From JANJTY01 sp038257155 (lineage in GTDB: Bacteria > Pseudomonadota > Gammaproteobacteria > Xanthomonadales > Xanthomonadaceae): a stretch of 31,474 nucleotides of DNA. Both the position numbers and the translations under genes were made by a program. The notes beneath the pieces are model-generated. The model did not search any database and was not told where the DNA came from. It worked only from the letters and a program-made list of their open reading frames with translations. The stretch spans positions 1 to 31,474 of the forward strand of contig JBBSJP010000053.1 in assembly GCA_038257155.1 (NCBI GenBank), given 5' to 3'. How positions within the stretch are numbered: the stretch's first letter is position 1; every line of letters starts with the position of its first letter. Positions 23,363-31,474 of the stretch are shown one piece after another.

Positions 23363-25693
23363 TCAGAGCGCATAGCGCAGCACCAGCTGGTAGCGCGGGC
23401 CGGCGCGTTCGCTCTCCTCCTCGTACTCGTCGTAGTCACGTGCGATCTGGTCGGCCAGGTTGTCGTACTTGCCGAAGAACTCGTCTTTCTCCGCATCGAG
23501 CAGGTTGGTGCCGGAAAGCCGCAGCGAAACCTTGTCGCCAAAGCGCTTCTCGACGAAGAGCTCGAGATCGCCGCCGTAGGTGGTCTTGACCTCCTCCGCC
23601 AGCACCCGCAGGTAGGCATCGCCCTGCTTGCGGTAGCTGGCGCCGAAAGCGGCGGCCTGCTCGGGCAGGTCCTGGATGAATCCGATGTTGTAAACACTCT
23701 TGGCCTGGTTGTTGAAGCGGCGTTCGCCGAGGAAATCGCTGACTTCGCTCTTCAGCCAGGAATAGTTGAGGAACACACCAGTATTTTCCAAGCCGAGGCT
23801 GGTCAGCGGCGTCGACAGGTCGAACTCGGCGCCATAGACGCGGCCGTCGCCGACGTTGGCGGGGCTGAACACGAAGCTGTCTGGCTCAAAAGGCACGGCC
23901 TCGCGCGCGGTCTCTTCATCGACGCCGTTCTCTTCCATGTACTCCTCGACGTCATCCTCGTAGCTGTCGAGCGCATCCTCGCTCGGCACGCCGGTGTTGA
24001 CCAGCTCGATCAGGTCGTTGACATCGCGATAGAACAGGTTGAAGCCGACAATGCCGTTGCGGCCTAGGCGGCGTTCGATGCCGAAATCGATGCCATTCGC
24101 GGTCTCGGGATCGAGCTGCGGATTGCCGAGGAAGTCGTTGTCGCCGAACTCGCCTTCCAGCGTTGCTGGGATGATGTCGTTGAAGTTCGGTCGGCGCAGG
24201 CTGCGCGCCAGCGACAGGCTGAGACGGTTGCGTTCGCTGAGGTCCCACTTCAGATGCACTGAGGGCAGCAGTTCGTTGTAGTCCTTGCGCACCGCGCTGC
24301 TTTCGCCGTCCTGACTGGATTCGATGTCGGAATCCGTGGTCTCGTAGCGCAGGCCTGCCTCCCAGGCCAGCCTGTCGGCCCGGCCGGAGAACATCAGGTA
24401 GGGGTCGAGGCGCTCCTCCTCGATCAGGCTGCCGATCACCGTGTCGAGTTCATAGAGCACCGGGTCGCCCTCTGCCTCGGCCTCGAACTCGAAGTAGGTG
24501 TAGAGCAGGTCGCGCTTCTTGCTGCGGTAGTCGATACCAAACTCCATTTCGGCCGCGCCGAGCGGGCGCTGGTGTGCCAGCTTCAGGCTGGTTTCCCGGT
24601 CGCTGGCGTCGATGGCGAGACGCTCGCCTTCGGCGCTGTCCCAGACGCCGTCGATGCTGGCGATCTCTTCCTCGCTCTCGACGCTGTTGTCCTCGAAACG
24701 CGCGTGGTCGAAGTCGAACTCGGTGGCGCCGCCGGCCATGTCCACCTGGAGTTCGAGGCCGAGACCCCAGTTCGTCTGGTCGACCTCGCCCAAACCCGGA
24801 ACGTCGGCGACGATGGTTTCGCCGTCGTCGAACTCTACCTCGCGGGATACCTCGACCTGTTCGCGGTCGGTCTTGACATAGAAGCCGTCGAGCGCGAGCC
24901 GGACGCTGTCGCCGATATCGGCGCTGTAGGAAACATTTCCCGAATAGTCCTGGCCGTCGCGGGTATCGGTCTGGTCCTCGAAGCTGACCAGCTCGCGATC
25001 GTCAGGATTGTTGAAACGGTCGCTTCGCTTGATCTTCGGGTTGTATCGATCCTGCACGCTGAAGCCGGCCAGCAGGTGGCCACCGAGCGCCTCGCCCGAC
25101 GTGACCGCGCCGTAGGTCGGCTGCACTTCGCCGTCGTCGTAGTGCATCAGGCCGGCGCGCAGATAGCTGCCCTCGAAGGCATGCGCATCGCGCAACACGA
25201 TATTGATCGCGCCAGCGACTGCGTCGCCCGAGCGGTTGGCGCTGTTGCTGCGCAGGATCTCGATGCGGTCGACCAGTTCGGCCGGGATGCGATCGACCCA
25301 GAACGAGCGGTCGTCCCCGGCGCCGGGGACCTTCTTGCCATTGATCAGGATCTGGGTGTAGCCGGGCGCGAGGCCACGCAATTGCACCGCGTCGTACTCC
25401 AGCACGTCACTGACGAAAACCGCGCCAGGAACGCGCTTGATCATGTCGCCAACTGTGCTTGGCTCGAAGCGCTGGAAGTACTCCAGGTCGTAGCTGAGCA
25501 CTGGCGCGGCGCTGTCGGCGCGGTCGCGGTAGGCGATTTCGCCTTGCACGACCAATGTGTCGAGCTGCACTGCCGCGTCGCTGGTGGATGCACTCGTTTC
25601 GCTGACGGCTTCTGCATCCGCTGCGAGTACCACCGGGGCCGACAGGCCTAGCAGCGCACTGCCCAGCGCCACGCTTAAAATCCTTTTCGTCAT
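23363..25693 (-). CDS. TonB-dependent outer-membrane receptor
   Basis: A 776-residue outer-membrane gated channel driven by TonB. A signal peptide (1 to about 25, ending VLAADA) is followed by a TonB-box-like LDTLVVQG (44-51), a plug (about 60-175) with the usual GDMIKRVPG, VQLRGL, ILINGKKVPG and RIEILRSNSANRSGDAVAGAINI, then the beta-barrel. An acidic segment in a late loop (around 23878-23990, EDDVEEYMEENGVDEE) may bind a cation or cationic ligand. The last residues are RYAL, whereas most such barrels end in an aromatic residue. ATG 25693 has GAGG eight bases upstream. The gene is divergent from the alkaline-phosphatase-like gene, so a role in taking up a phosphorus-containing or metal-bound nutrient is plausible; the substrate is not readable. 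Confidence 0.93.
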   Translation of the reverse strand: MTKRILSVALGSALLGLSAPVVLAADAEAVSETSASTSDAAVQLDTLVVQGEIAYRDRADSAAPVLSYDLEYFQRFEPSTVGDMIKRVPGAVFVSDVLEYDAVQLRGLAPGYTQILINGKKVPGAGDDRSFWVDRIPAELVDRIEILRSNSANRSGDAVAGAINIVLRDAHAFEGSYLRAGLMHYDDGEVQPTYGAVTSGEALGGHLLAGFSVQDRYNPKIKRSDRFNNPDDRELVSFEDQTDTRDGQDYSGNVSYSADIGDSVRLALDGFYVKTDREQVEVSREVEFDDGETIVADVPGLGEVDQTNWGLGLELQVDMAGGATEFDFDHARFEDNSVESEEEIASIDGVWDSAEGERLAIDASDRETSLKLAHQRPLGAAEMEFGIDYRSKKRDLLYTYFEFEAEAEGDPVLYELDTVIGSLIEEERLDPYLMFSGRADRLAWEAGLRYETTDSDIESSQDGESSAVRKDYNELLPSVHLKWDLSERNRLSLSLARSLRRPNFNDIIPATLEGEFGDNDFLGNPQLDPETANGIDFGIERRLGRNGIVGFNLFYRDVNDLIELVNTGVPSEDALDSYEDDVEEYMEENGVDEETAREAVPFEPDSFVFSPANVGDGRVYGAEFDLSTPLTSLGLENTGVFLNYSWLKSEVSDFLGERRFNNQAKSVYNIGFIQDLPEQAAAFGASYRKQGDAYLRVLAEEVKTTYGGDLELFVEKRFGDKVSLRLSGTNLLDAEKDEFFGKYDNLADQIARDYDEYEEESERAGPRYQLVLRYAL

Positions 25694-25746
25694 CGCTGCG
25701 CCCTCGAAGGAAAGCGGGCATTTGACCCAGCCAAGGTGTCGCTGCA

Positions 25747-25764
25747 GTGACAGCACGGTGACGT
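25747..25764. promoter_or_regulatory. Pho-box-like direct repeat between receptor and phosphatase genes
   Basis: On the minus strand ACGTCAC-CGTG-CTGTCAC gives two GTCAC cores exactly 11 bases apart, as in the PhoB consensus CTGTCAT-4-CTGTCAT. It is 70 bases before the phosphatase start and 53 before the receptor start. Only the second half-site matches well and no good -10 is placed, so this is a candidate only. Confidence 0.35.
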
Positions 25765-25834
25765 GATGACGACGCCAAACTGCAACAGTCGCGAGACTAG
25801 ACTCCACGTTTTTCGATTACAGGAATCTCACTCT

Positions 25835-27088
25835 ATGCGCCTGCCTGTCGCCGCCCTCCTGCTTGCCGCCAGCCTGTCCGCTCACGCCGACAGCGCGATC
25901 TTCCTGCACCCAGACGGCATGGGCGCCAATACCTGGGGCACGCTGCGCCTGCGGGAAGTCGGGCCGGATGGTCGCCTGGCCTGGGACCGCCTGCCACAAC
26001 TGGCGATCTATGTCGGGCCGATGCTCGATGCGGTGAATGCCTCGTCCAATGGCGGTGCGACCACGCATGCCTATGGCGTGCGTGCCCGACTCGACAGCTT
26101 CGGAATGGTCGACGGCGAGAAGCCCATCGCGGCTTCTGGCAAACGCGAATCGCTGGCCGAGGCGGCCCATGCGGCCGGCAAGTCGGTGGCCCTGGTCAAC
26201 TCCTCCAGCATTACCGAACCGGGCACCGCCGTCTTCTTCGCCAGCGTCGCCGACCGCGACGACGAGGCAACGATCGCCGCGCAGATCCTCGCCGGCCGTC
26301 CACAGGTGGCGCTAGGCGGTGGCGAGATGTTCTTCCTGCCCAAGGGTGCGAAAGGACGTCATGGCACCGGCGTGCGCGAAGACGGCCGCAATCTGGTCGA
26401 GGAAGCGCGCATGGCCGGTTACCACGTGGTTTTCAGTGCCGATGAGCTGGCTGCTCTGCCGCTCGACGACACGCCCGTGCTGGGCCTGTTCGCCGCCGAG
26501 GAAACCTTCAATGAGGCCGATGAGGCCACGTTTGCGTCGAAGGGCCTGCCGGCCTTCCAGCCGCAGGCGCCGCGATTCGATGTGATGGTGGCCGCCGCGA
26601 TGGCACGCGTGGCACGCAACGAGAAGGGTTACCTGCTGGTCGGCAACGAGGAAGCCACCGACAACCTGTCGGGCGAGAACAACGTAGCCGCCACCCTGGA
26701 GGCCGCCGCGGGTGCCGATCGTGCGATTGCGCTGGCGCTAGCCGCAGCGGCGAAGGACCCGACGCTGACCGTGGTGGTCGCCTCGGATTCCGACAACGGA
26801 GGAATGAATGCGAGCAGCGATGACCTCGACGAGCTGCCGCGGCCGCTGCCGACGCGCAGCGAGAATGGATCGCTGCTTTCTTCCAACAACGGGCAGCCAT
26901 ATCTTGCCGCGGCCGATGCCCGTGGCGTGCGCCAGCCTTACTACATCCTCTGGGCCTCAGACAGCGACATGGCCGGGGCCACCGTGGCCCGTGGCATCGG
27001 GCCGGGTGCGGCCGTATTGCATGGCACCGTAGACTCGACCGTCATCTATCGCGCGCTGCATCTGGGGCTTTTCGGTACGCAGCCCTGA
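25835..27088 (+). CDS. Exported alkaline-phosphatase superfamily protein with altered metal site
   Basis: A 417-residue protein of the PhoA-type alkaline phosphatase family. A signal peptide (1-18, ending LSAHA) is followed by FLHPDGMG (Asp27 at the E. coli Asp51 position), a nucleophile region SNGGATTHAYG (Ser71 aligned with Ser102; the preceding Asp is Ser here), KSVALVNSSSITEPGTAVF and VADRDDEATIAAQIL, and the late segments VGNEEATDNLSGENN, VVASDSDNGG and LHGTVDSTVIY. By eye the zinc ligands corresponding to His331 and His370 are Gly280 and Ser319, so the usual two-zinc site may be incomplete. ATG 25835 has AGGAA nine bases upstream. It may hydrolyse phosphate esters with different metals, or have another role. 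It is paired divergently with a TonB-dependent receptor. Confidence 0.83.
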   Translation: MRLPVAALLLAASLSAHADSAIFLHPDGMGANTWGTLRLREVGPDGRLAWDRLPQLAIYVGPMLDAVNASSNGGATTHAYGVRARLDSFGMVDGEKPIAASGKRESLAEAAHAAGKSVALVNSSSITEPGTAVFFASVADRDDEATIAAQILAGRPQVALGGGEMFFLPKGAKGRHGTGVREDGRNLVEEARMAGYHVVFSADELAALPLDDTPVLGLFAAEETFNEADEATFASKGLPAFQPQAPRFDVMVAAAMARVARNEKGYLLVGNEEATDNLSGENNVAATLEAAAGADRAIALALAAAAKDPTLTVVVASDSDNGGMNASSDDLDELPRPLPTRSENGSLLSSNNGQPYLAAADARGVRQPYYILWASDSDMAGATVARGIGPGAAVLHGTVDSTVIYRALHLGLFGTQP

Positions 27089-27172
27089 GCAGAGTGGCAT
27101 CAGTGCATGCGATGGCGAGTCGTGTTCACGGCACCGTCATGGCGCGCCCGCCACAGGCTCGATATCCATCGG

Positions 27173-27658
27173 TCAGTTGTCCGTCTTCTGAGGGTCGCCC
27201 ATCAGTCGCGGAAGGACGGCGAAAACGACCAGGCCCAACAGCGTCGTCATGAGCGCGGCGATCTCGTTGCCCATGCCGGCCGCCATTCCGATGGCGGCCG
27301 TCATCCAGATGCCGGCGGCCGTGGTGAGCCCCTCGATTCGCTCGCCATGCTCAAGCTTGATGATGGCGCCGGCGCCGAGAAATCCGATGCCCGAGACGAT
27401 GCCCTGCATGACGCGGGTGACGTCGCCAGGATCGATTCCCGACTGCAGCGGGGCGAGCACGAACAACGCCGAGCCCATGGATACCAGGATGTGGGTTCTG
27501 AGACCGGCGGAGCGCCCGCGACGCTCGCGCTCGAAGCCGAGCAGCCCACCGAGTGCCGCGGCAGTCAGCAGCCGGACGGAAATGACCGTCATCTCGCCGA
27601 CATCCGGCAGTGCATACTCGCTGGCGATCGCCGCGCCGACCTGCTGCAGCACGCTCAT
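27173..27658 (-). CDS. MgtC/SapB-family membrane protein
   Basis: A 161-residue inner-membrane protein with the MgtC/SapB signature: RLLTAAALGGLLGFERERRGRSAGLRTH (29-56), MGSALF, then GIVSGIGFLGAGAIIK (86-101) and GLTTAAGIWMTAAIGMAAG (110-128), giving four to five helices. It lacks the extra C-terminal ACT-like domain of Salmonella MgtC, so it belongs to the short SapB-like group. MgtC itself helps growth in low magnesium and inhibits F-ATPase; whether this protein does so is unknown. The start could also be ATG 27676 or a TTG at 27694; 27658 is preferred for its AGGCAG upstream and direct entry into the helix-rich part. It is convergent with the phosphatase-like gene. Confidence 0.88.
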   Translation of the reverse strand: MSVLQQVGAAIASEYALPDVGEMTVISVRLLTAAALGGLLGFERERRGRSAGLRTHILVSMGSALFVLAPLQSGIDPGDVTRVMQGIVSGIGFLGAGAIIKLEHGERIEGLTTAAGIWMTAAIGMAAGMGNEIAALMTTLLGLVVFAVLPRLMGDPQKTDN

Positions 27659-28000
27659 GGGCAAGGCTGCCTGCATCGTGTTGCCGTAATGCAAGGGCTA
27701 CGCAGGAGCATTTGCGGCGCGCCGAACCAAGGCTTGCCGCTGGATAGTGGAAGCAAAGGCATGGCGATCCTCAGGCTAAGTTCCAGTGTGCACCACGAGC
27801 CTAGCGCGAAGTCTCGCGGCGAAGCTAGCGCATGATCGGAGCCCACTCGGCTCGATGCCGGATCTCAGAATCCAGGAGTCAGACAATTCAAGGGGTGAGC
27901 TTGCCTGCTGAATCCGCAGCGGCATTCGGCGTCGAGAAGGCCACCATCCGATCCAGGCGGGCTCTGGCCTGGTGACTGCCCGAATCTCGTTGTTGAAGGA
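27659..28000. other. Intergenic region upstream of the mgtC-like gene and the membrane-protein gene
   Basis: A 342-base divergent gap. I see no convincing gene, long palindrome, Mg-responsive leader or riboswitch motif. Short open frames on both strands lack ribosome-binding sites and family features. Promoters for the two flanking genes should lie here but no clear -35/-10 pair was found. Confidence 0.5.
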
Positions 28001-28900
28001 ATGGCAGACACATCACACCTTCCGGCCGGCGCGGCGCTGAAAGCCCAGCGCCTGAGCGAGTGGGAGCAAATGCTGCGCCGCTATCCACTGGCCTCGCCCT
28101 GGGGCCTGGCATCCCAGATCGGCGCCACGCTGTTTGGCAATGGCCTGGTCGTCTGGCTGGTGATGAACGGCCGGATGACACCGTTCGAGCTGGTGCTTCT
28201 GGTTGCGATCGAAGCCGTGCTCCTGATCGGGATCGCCTGGTTGCAGAAGCTCTCGGTACCGCCCGAGGCCGTCGAATCAAGCCCCATGACCAGCAAGGAG
28301 CGTCTCAAGACGCTGGCTTTCCTGCTGTTCTGGCTGGGCGGCGTCTACTCATTCGTGTTCTTCGGCATCGTGCCTTCGGGCGCAGAGATGCTGGGTTTGC
28401 TGCGCGATCCGCTCGGTTTCCTTGCCGCTTCCACGCTCAAATGGCCGCTGCTCATCACCGCCACCCTGGCGGCTCTCGACGCCCTGCAGGACCATCGTCA
28501 TTTCCGCCGTCACGGCGGCATGTTTCACAGCACACCCGGGCTGCAGGGCGCGGCACGCGGGTTGACCCTGATCCTGGGCGGCATCCCCTTCGTCGTACCT
28601 TTCTTCGGTAGCGTGATCGGGCTCAAGCTGGGCGTGGAGCGGATCCATGCCTGGCTCACGCGCGACGTCACCAATGGCAGCCGCAAGGCGCTGGTCACTA
28701 CCCTCATCGGGCTGGCGGTTGTGGCGTTGATCCTGGGCGCTTTCGTGCTGCTCGATCGCATCGACCTGGCCCTGCGCCGTGGCGTGGGGTGGTGGGCCCT
28801 GGGTTACGGCGCGGCCAAGTTCGTGTCCGAATTGTTCATCGTCTGCCTTCCGCTGATCGCGAGCAAGGCGCATGCGGAGGAGTCTGTGCCGTCACAGTGA
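28001..28900 (+). CDS. Polytopic membrane protein of unknown function
   Basis: A 299-residue protein with about seven hydrophobic helices (about 35-57, 62-82, 102-124, 138-162, 187-211, 229-251 and 262-286) and a short soluble N-terminus. A basic loop HRHFRRHGGMF sits between helices 4 and 5. I cannot assign a family with confidence; DUF6498-like proteins are one thought, unverified. The ATG at 28001 has AAGGA directly before it, closer than normal; ATG 28070 with GGGAGC before it is an alternative that would shorten the N-terminus by 23 residues. There is no operon partner: the next gene starts about 300 bp downstream. Confidence 0.75.
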   Translation: MADTSHLPAGAALKAQRLSEWEQMLRRYPLASPWGLASQIGATLFGNGLVVWLVMNGRMTPFELVLLVAIEAVLLIGIAWLQKLSVPPEAVESSPMTSKERLKTLAFLLFWLGGVYSFVFFGIVPSGAEMLGLLRDPLGFLAASTLKWPLLITATLAALDALQDHRHFRRHGGMFHSTPGLQGAARGLTLILGGIPFVVPFFGSVIGLKLGVERIHAWLTRDVTNGSRKALVTTLIGLAVVALILGAFVLLDRIDLALRRGVGWWALGYGAAKFVSELFIVCLPLIASKAHAEESVPSQ

Positions 28901-29201
28901 AACCGCAGGGTCGCTCGCGGCGCCCGCAGAGGCGCTGAAGCCGCAAGGCCTCGCCGGGATCTGGCGTCAACCTGAACAGGGCCGGGTCGGACATGATCGG
29001 TCCGACCACTTCGGCCCGAATGGCAATCGATTCCGTGTAGGTGCCACGGTCTTTCTTCGGCGATCGCGCCGTCCAGATCGCTGGATCAACCGGCCGACCT
29101 CATTGCCGCATTGACTGCCCGTCTCCACCTTCCGCATTTCTGATTTGGCTGAGGAGGGAGTAGTCTCTTGGCCAGGGTCGGAGTCCTCCAGGGGGTGGCC
29201 C
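28901..29201. other. Intergenic region before the YCF48-like protein gene
   Basis: About 300 bases without a gene. An inverted repeat GGTCGGAC-7-GTCCGACC (28985-29007) is the only strong structure; it could end the upstream transcript or be an operator. A TTGACT at 29111-29116 is a possible -35 element but no good -10 follows at 17 bases. Confidence 0.45.
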
Positions 29202-31474
29202 ATGTTGCGTGCATTCGCTTTGTGCGGGTTGGCCGCGCTCGCGGCACCCATGTCCGCCACGGCCCAGTGGACCGTGCTGCCCAGCCCTACGGGCGATACG
29301 CTGCGGGCCGTCGACTTCGTCGACGAACAGACCGGCTGGGTGGCCGGCTACAACGGCGTTGTGCGGAAGACCACCACTGGCGGTTTCAGCTGGACCTCGC
29401 AGAATTCCGGCACCGGGGTACGTCTGCTTTCCGTCAGTTTCGTCGATGCGAACAACGGCTTCATCAATGGCGGCCTGTATGTCGCGCGGACGACCGACGG
29501 CGGCGCCGACTGGGAAGCCCTGACCATTGATCTGAATGCGGGCATCTTCCGAAACTTCGGTTTCGCGACATCGTCCACGACTTACTGGGTTCCGGCTGCA
29601 TGCGGGGGCTGCGGCACGCGATGGTTCTACCGCTACACGATCGACGGCAACGGTTCGACGATCGAGCAGTCATTTGACGTCGTTGGTTCGGGTTCGCCGT
29701 TTCTCGACATGTACTTCGTCGATGCCGACAACGGATGGGCTGTTGGCTTCTCCGGCCTGATCCGCCGCATCACCAGCGCCAGTGGTGCGAGCCCGGGATT
29801 CGCGTTCCAGACGAGCGGCACCCCTAACACACTCAATGGAGTGTTCATGCTCGATGCGTCCACCGGGTGGATCGTGGGCAACGCCGGCACGATCCGCGCG
29901 ACCGCGGACGGCGGCGCAAACTGGAGCCCGCAGATCAGTGGCACGGCGGCGAACCTTCGCGACGTGCATTTCCGCGACGCGCAAAACGGCTGGATCGTGG
30001 GCGATGGCACCCTGATTCTCGCAACCGTGGACGGCGGTGCGAACTGGGTCGTGGAGCCCAGCGGCGTGGCTGCGCCGTTGTTCGCCGTCGACGCCCAGGG
30101 CACGTCGGCTTATGCCGTCGGCGGCGATCTGGCGACGAGCAGTAGCGGCGTCGCCCTCAAGCGCATTCAGGGAAGCGCGGGTTTTCTGGATGTCAGTCCG
30201 GCTTCGATCGACTTCGGCGACCAACCTGTCGGAACAGCCAGCGGCACCCAGTCCGTGACACTGGCAAACGTCGGCATCGGGGATCTCGAGGTCAGTGCGT
30301 TGGCCGTCAACGGCGCGGCATTCGCACGCAATGGCGGCACATGCGCAGGCGTGCCGTTCACGCTCTCAGCGGCCGCCTCGTGCACGGTGCTGGTGGATTT
30401 CTCGCCGAGCGCCACAGGCGCCGCCTCCGGTTCGGTGACCTACACGGCCGACGCACCCGTCAGCCCGGTCCAGGTCGACCTCGACGGCAACGGCACCCAG
30501 GCCTTCCTCGATGTGTCGCCGGCCAGCATCGATTTCGGCGACCAGCTGGTAGGCGCGACGAGCGCGACGCAAGCGGTGACACTGAGCAACACCGGTACAG
30601 CCGATCTCAATGTCAGTGCGCTGACGGTCAATGGTGCCGCCTTCGCGCGCAATGGCGGCAGCTGCGGCGGCGTGCCTTTCGCACTTACGCCATCGGCCTC
30701 ATGCACGGTGCTGATCGAGTTCTCCCCGAGCGTCACCGGCGCAGCCTCGGGCTCCGTGAGCTACACGACTGACGCGCCGGTCAGCGTCGCCCAGGTCGAC
30801 CTCGACGGCAATGGCATCCAGGGCTTCCTCGATGTGTCGCCGGGCGATATCGATTTCGGCAACCAGCTGGTCGGCACGGCGAGCGCGACGCAGGCGGTGA
30901 CGCTGAGCAATACCGGTACCGCTGATCTCAATCTCAGCGCGCTGACGGTCAATGGTGCCGCCTTCGCGCGCAATGGCGGCAGCTGCGGCGGCGTGCCTTT
31001 CGCACTGACGCCATCGGCCTCATGCACGGTGCTGATCGAGTTCTCGCCGATCGTTACCGGCGCAGCCTCAGGCTCCGTGAGCTACACGACTGACGCGCCG
31101 CTCAGCGTCGCCCAGGTCGACCTCGACGGCAACGGCATCCAGGGCTTCCTCGATGTGTCGCCGGGCGACATCGATTTCGGCAACCAGTTGGTCGGCACGA
31201 CGAGCGCGACGCAAGCGGTGACGCTGAGCAACACCGGTACAGCCGATCTCAATGTCAGTGCGCTGACGGTCAATGGTGCCGCCTTCGCTCGCAATGGCGG
31301 CACATGTGCGGGTGTGCCGTTCACGCTCTCAGTGGCCGCCTCATGCACGGTGCTGCTCGAGTTCTCACCCACCGCAACGGGCGCCGCCTCCGGTTCGGTG
31401 AGCTACACGGCCGATGCGCCGGTCAGTCCGGCCCAGGTTGACCTCGAGGGCAACGGCATCCAGGGTTTCCTCGA
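29202..31474 (+). CDS. Secreted protein with YCF48-like propeller and choice-of-anchor-D repeats, 3' end outside window
   Basis: Open from ATG 29202 to the window end (757 codons seen). A signal peptide (1-21, ending PMSATA) is preceded by AGGGGG at about seven bases. Residues 22 to about 325 hold roughly six YCF48/BNR-type beta-propeller units (LRAVDFVDEQTGWVAG, LNGVFMLDASTGWIVG, LRDVHFRDAQNGWIVG, each followed by TTDGGxxW-like turns). From residue 328 come ASH/HYDIN-type choice-of-anchor-D domains of exactly 107 residues (FLDVSPxxIDFGxQxVG ... VTLSNTGTADL ... NGAAFARNGG ... SCTVLxEFSP ... GSVSYT), four complete and the start of a fifth. Each has two Cys (the C in GG-x-C and SCTV) that could form a disulfide. 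Function unknown; an extracellular adhesin or surface-display role is inferred. Confidence 0.88.
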   Translation, partial: MLRAFALCGLAALAAPMSATAQWTVLPSPTGDTLRAVDFVDEQTGWVAGYNGVVRKTTTGGFSWTSQNSGTGVRLLSVSFVDANNGFINGGLYVARTTDGGADWEALTIDLNAGIFRNFGFATSSTTYWVPAACGGCGTRWFYRYTIDGNGSTIEQSFDVVGSGSPFLDMYFVDADNGWAVGFSGLIRRITSASGASPGFAFQTSGTPNTLNGVFMLDASTGWIVGNAGTIRATADGGANWSPQISGTAANLRDVHFRDAQNGWIVGDGTLILATVDGGANWVVEPSGVAAPLFAVDAQGTSAYAVGGDLATSSSGVALKRIQGSAGFLDVSPASIDFGDQPVGTASGTQSVTLANVGIGDLEVSALAVNGAAFARNGGTCAGVPFTLSAAASCTVLVDFSPSATGAASGSVTYTADAPVSPVQVDLDGNGTQAFLDVSPASIDFGDQLVGATSATQAVTLSNTGTADLNVSALTVNGAAFARNGGSCGGVPFALTPSASCTVLIEFSPSVTGAASGSVSYTTDAPVSVAQVDLDGNGIQGFLDVSPGDIDFGNQLVGTASATQAVTLSNTGTADLNLSALTVNGAAFARNGGSCGGVPFALTPSASCTVLIEFSPIVTGAASGSVSYTTDAPLSVAQVDLDGNGIQGFLDVSPGDIDFGNQLVGTTSATQAVTLSNTGTADLNVSALTVNGAAFARNGGTCAGVPFTLSVAASCTVLLEFSPTATGAASGSVSYTADAPVSPAQVDLEGNGIQGFL
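30183..31474 (+). repeat. Exact 321-bp tandem repeat array, 4 copies plus start of a fifth
   Basis: The phrase FLDVSP starts at 30183, 30504, 30825, 31146 and 31467, a constant 321-bp step. Copies 2 and 3 are nearly identical in DNA; copy 1 is the most different. The first half of copy 4 matches copies 2 and 3, while its second half (GGTCAGVPFTLS, GSVSYTADAPVSP) matches copy 1. Confidence 0.93.

Noticed and set aside
24572..25651. 359-codon open frame on the plus strand
   Set aside because: Antisense to the TonB-dependent receptor, with no start signal or known family pattern.
27107..27835. 242-codon open frame on the plus strand
   Set aside because: Antisense to the MgtC/SapB-family gene, whose motifs are unmistakable.

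Overview
The window looks like a chromosomal segment from a GC-rich gammaproteobacterium, most likely of the order Lysobacterales (Xanthomonadales). The order atpD-atpC-glmU, a class I fructose-bisphosphate aldolase, a DnrO-like periplasmic protein, a DUF1615 lipoprotein and very large modular secreted proteins all fit that group. The placement rests on gene content alone. No rRNA, tRNA, CRISPR array, transposase, integrase or phage gene was seen.

Region 1 (1-7300) is core metabolism: the end of the ATP synthase operon (atpD, its start outside the window, and atpC), then glmU, a LOG-family nucleotide hydrolase, a conserved helical protein of unknown role, a protein with two cyclic-nucleotide-binding domains fused to a rhodanese, and class I aldolase. 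The spacers on both sides of atpC are filled with short tandem repeats and hairpins. Convergent genes here are separated by clear stem-loops.

Region 2 (7300-15150), all on the minus strand, holds a 1516-residue secreted subtilisin-like protease with a P-domain and cadherin-like repeats, a membrane sensor with periplasmic solute-binding, PAS, degenerate GGDEF and intact EAL domains, and directly upstream of it a small two-helix membrane protein whose reading frame appears shifted.

Region 3 (15150-18100) contains small cell-envelope and accessory genes: DnrO-like protein, DUF1615 lipoprotein, YdeI/OmpD-associated protein and a Cys-rich probable zinc protein.

Region 4 (18200-27100) is built from two divergent pairs. 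The first is a secreted beta-helix protein facing a 14-repeat delta-60 protein; the second is a TonB-dependent receptor facing an alkaline-phosphatase-like protein, with a Pho-box-like repeat between them. The protease, the beta-helix protein and the delta-60 protein, otherwise unrelated, all end in the same short motif, [IL]-F-x-D-G-[FY]-E, at the extreme C-terminus. This is the best candidate for an undescribed feature in the window.

Region 5 (27100-31474) has an MgtC/SapB-family membrane protein, an unassigned polytopic membrane protein, and the start of a secreted protein with YCF48-like propeller repeats followed by exact 321-bp tandem choice-of-anchor-D-type repeats that run off the window.
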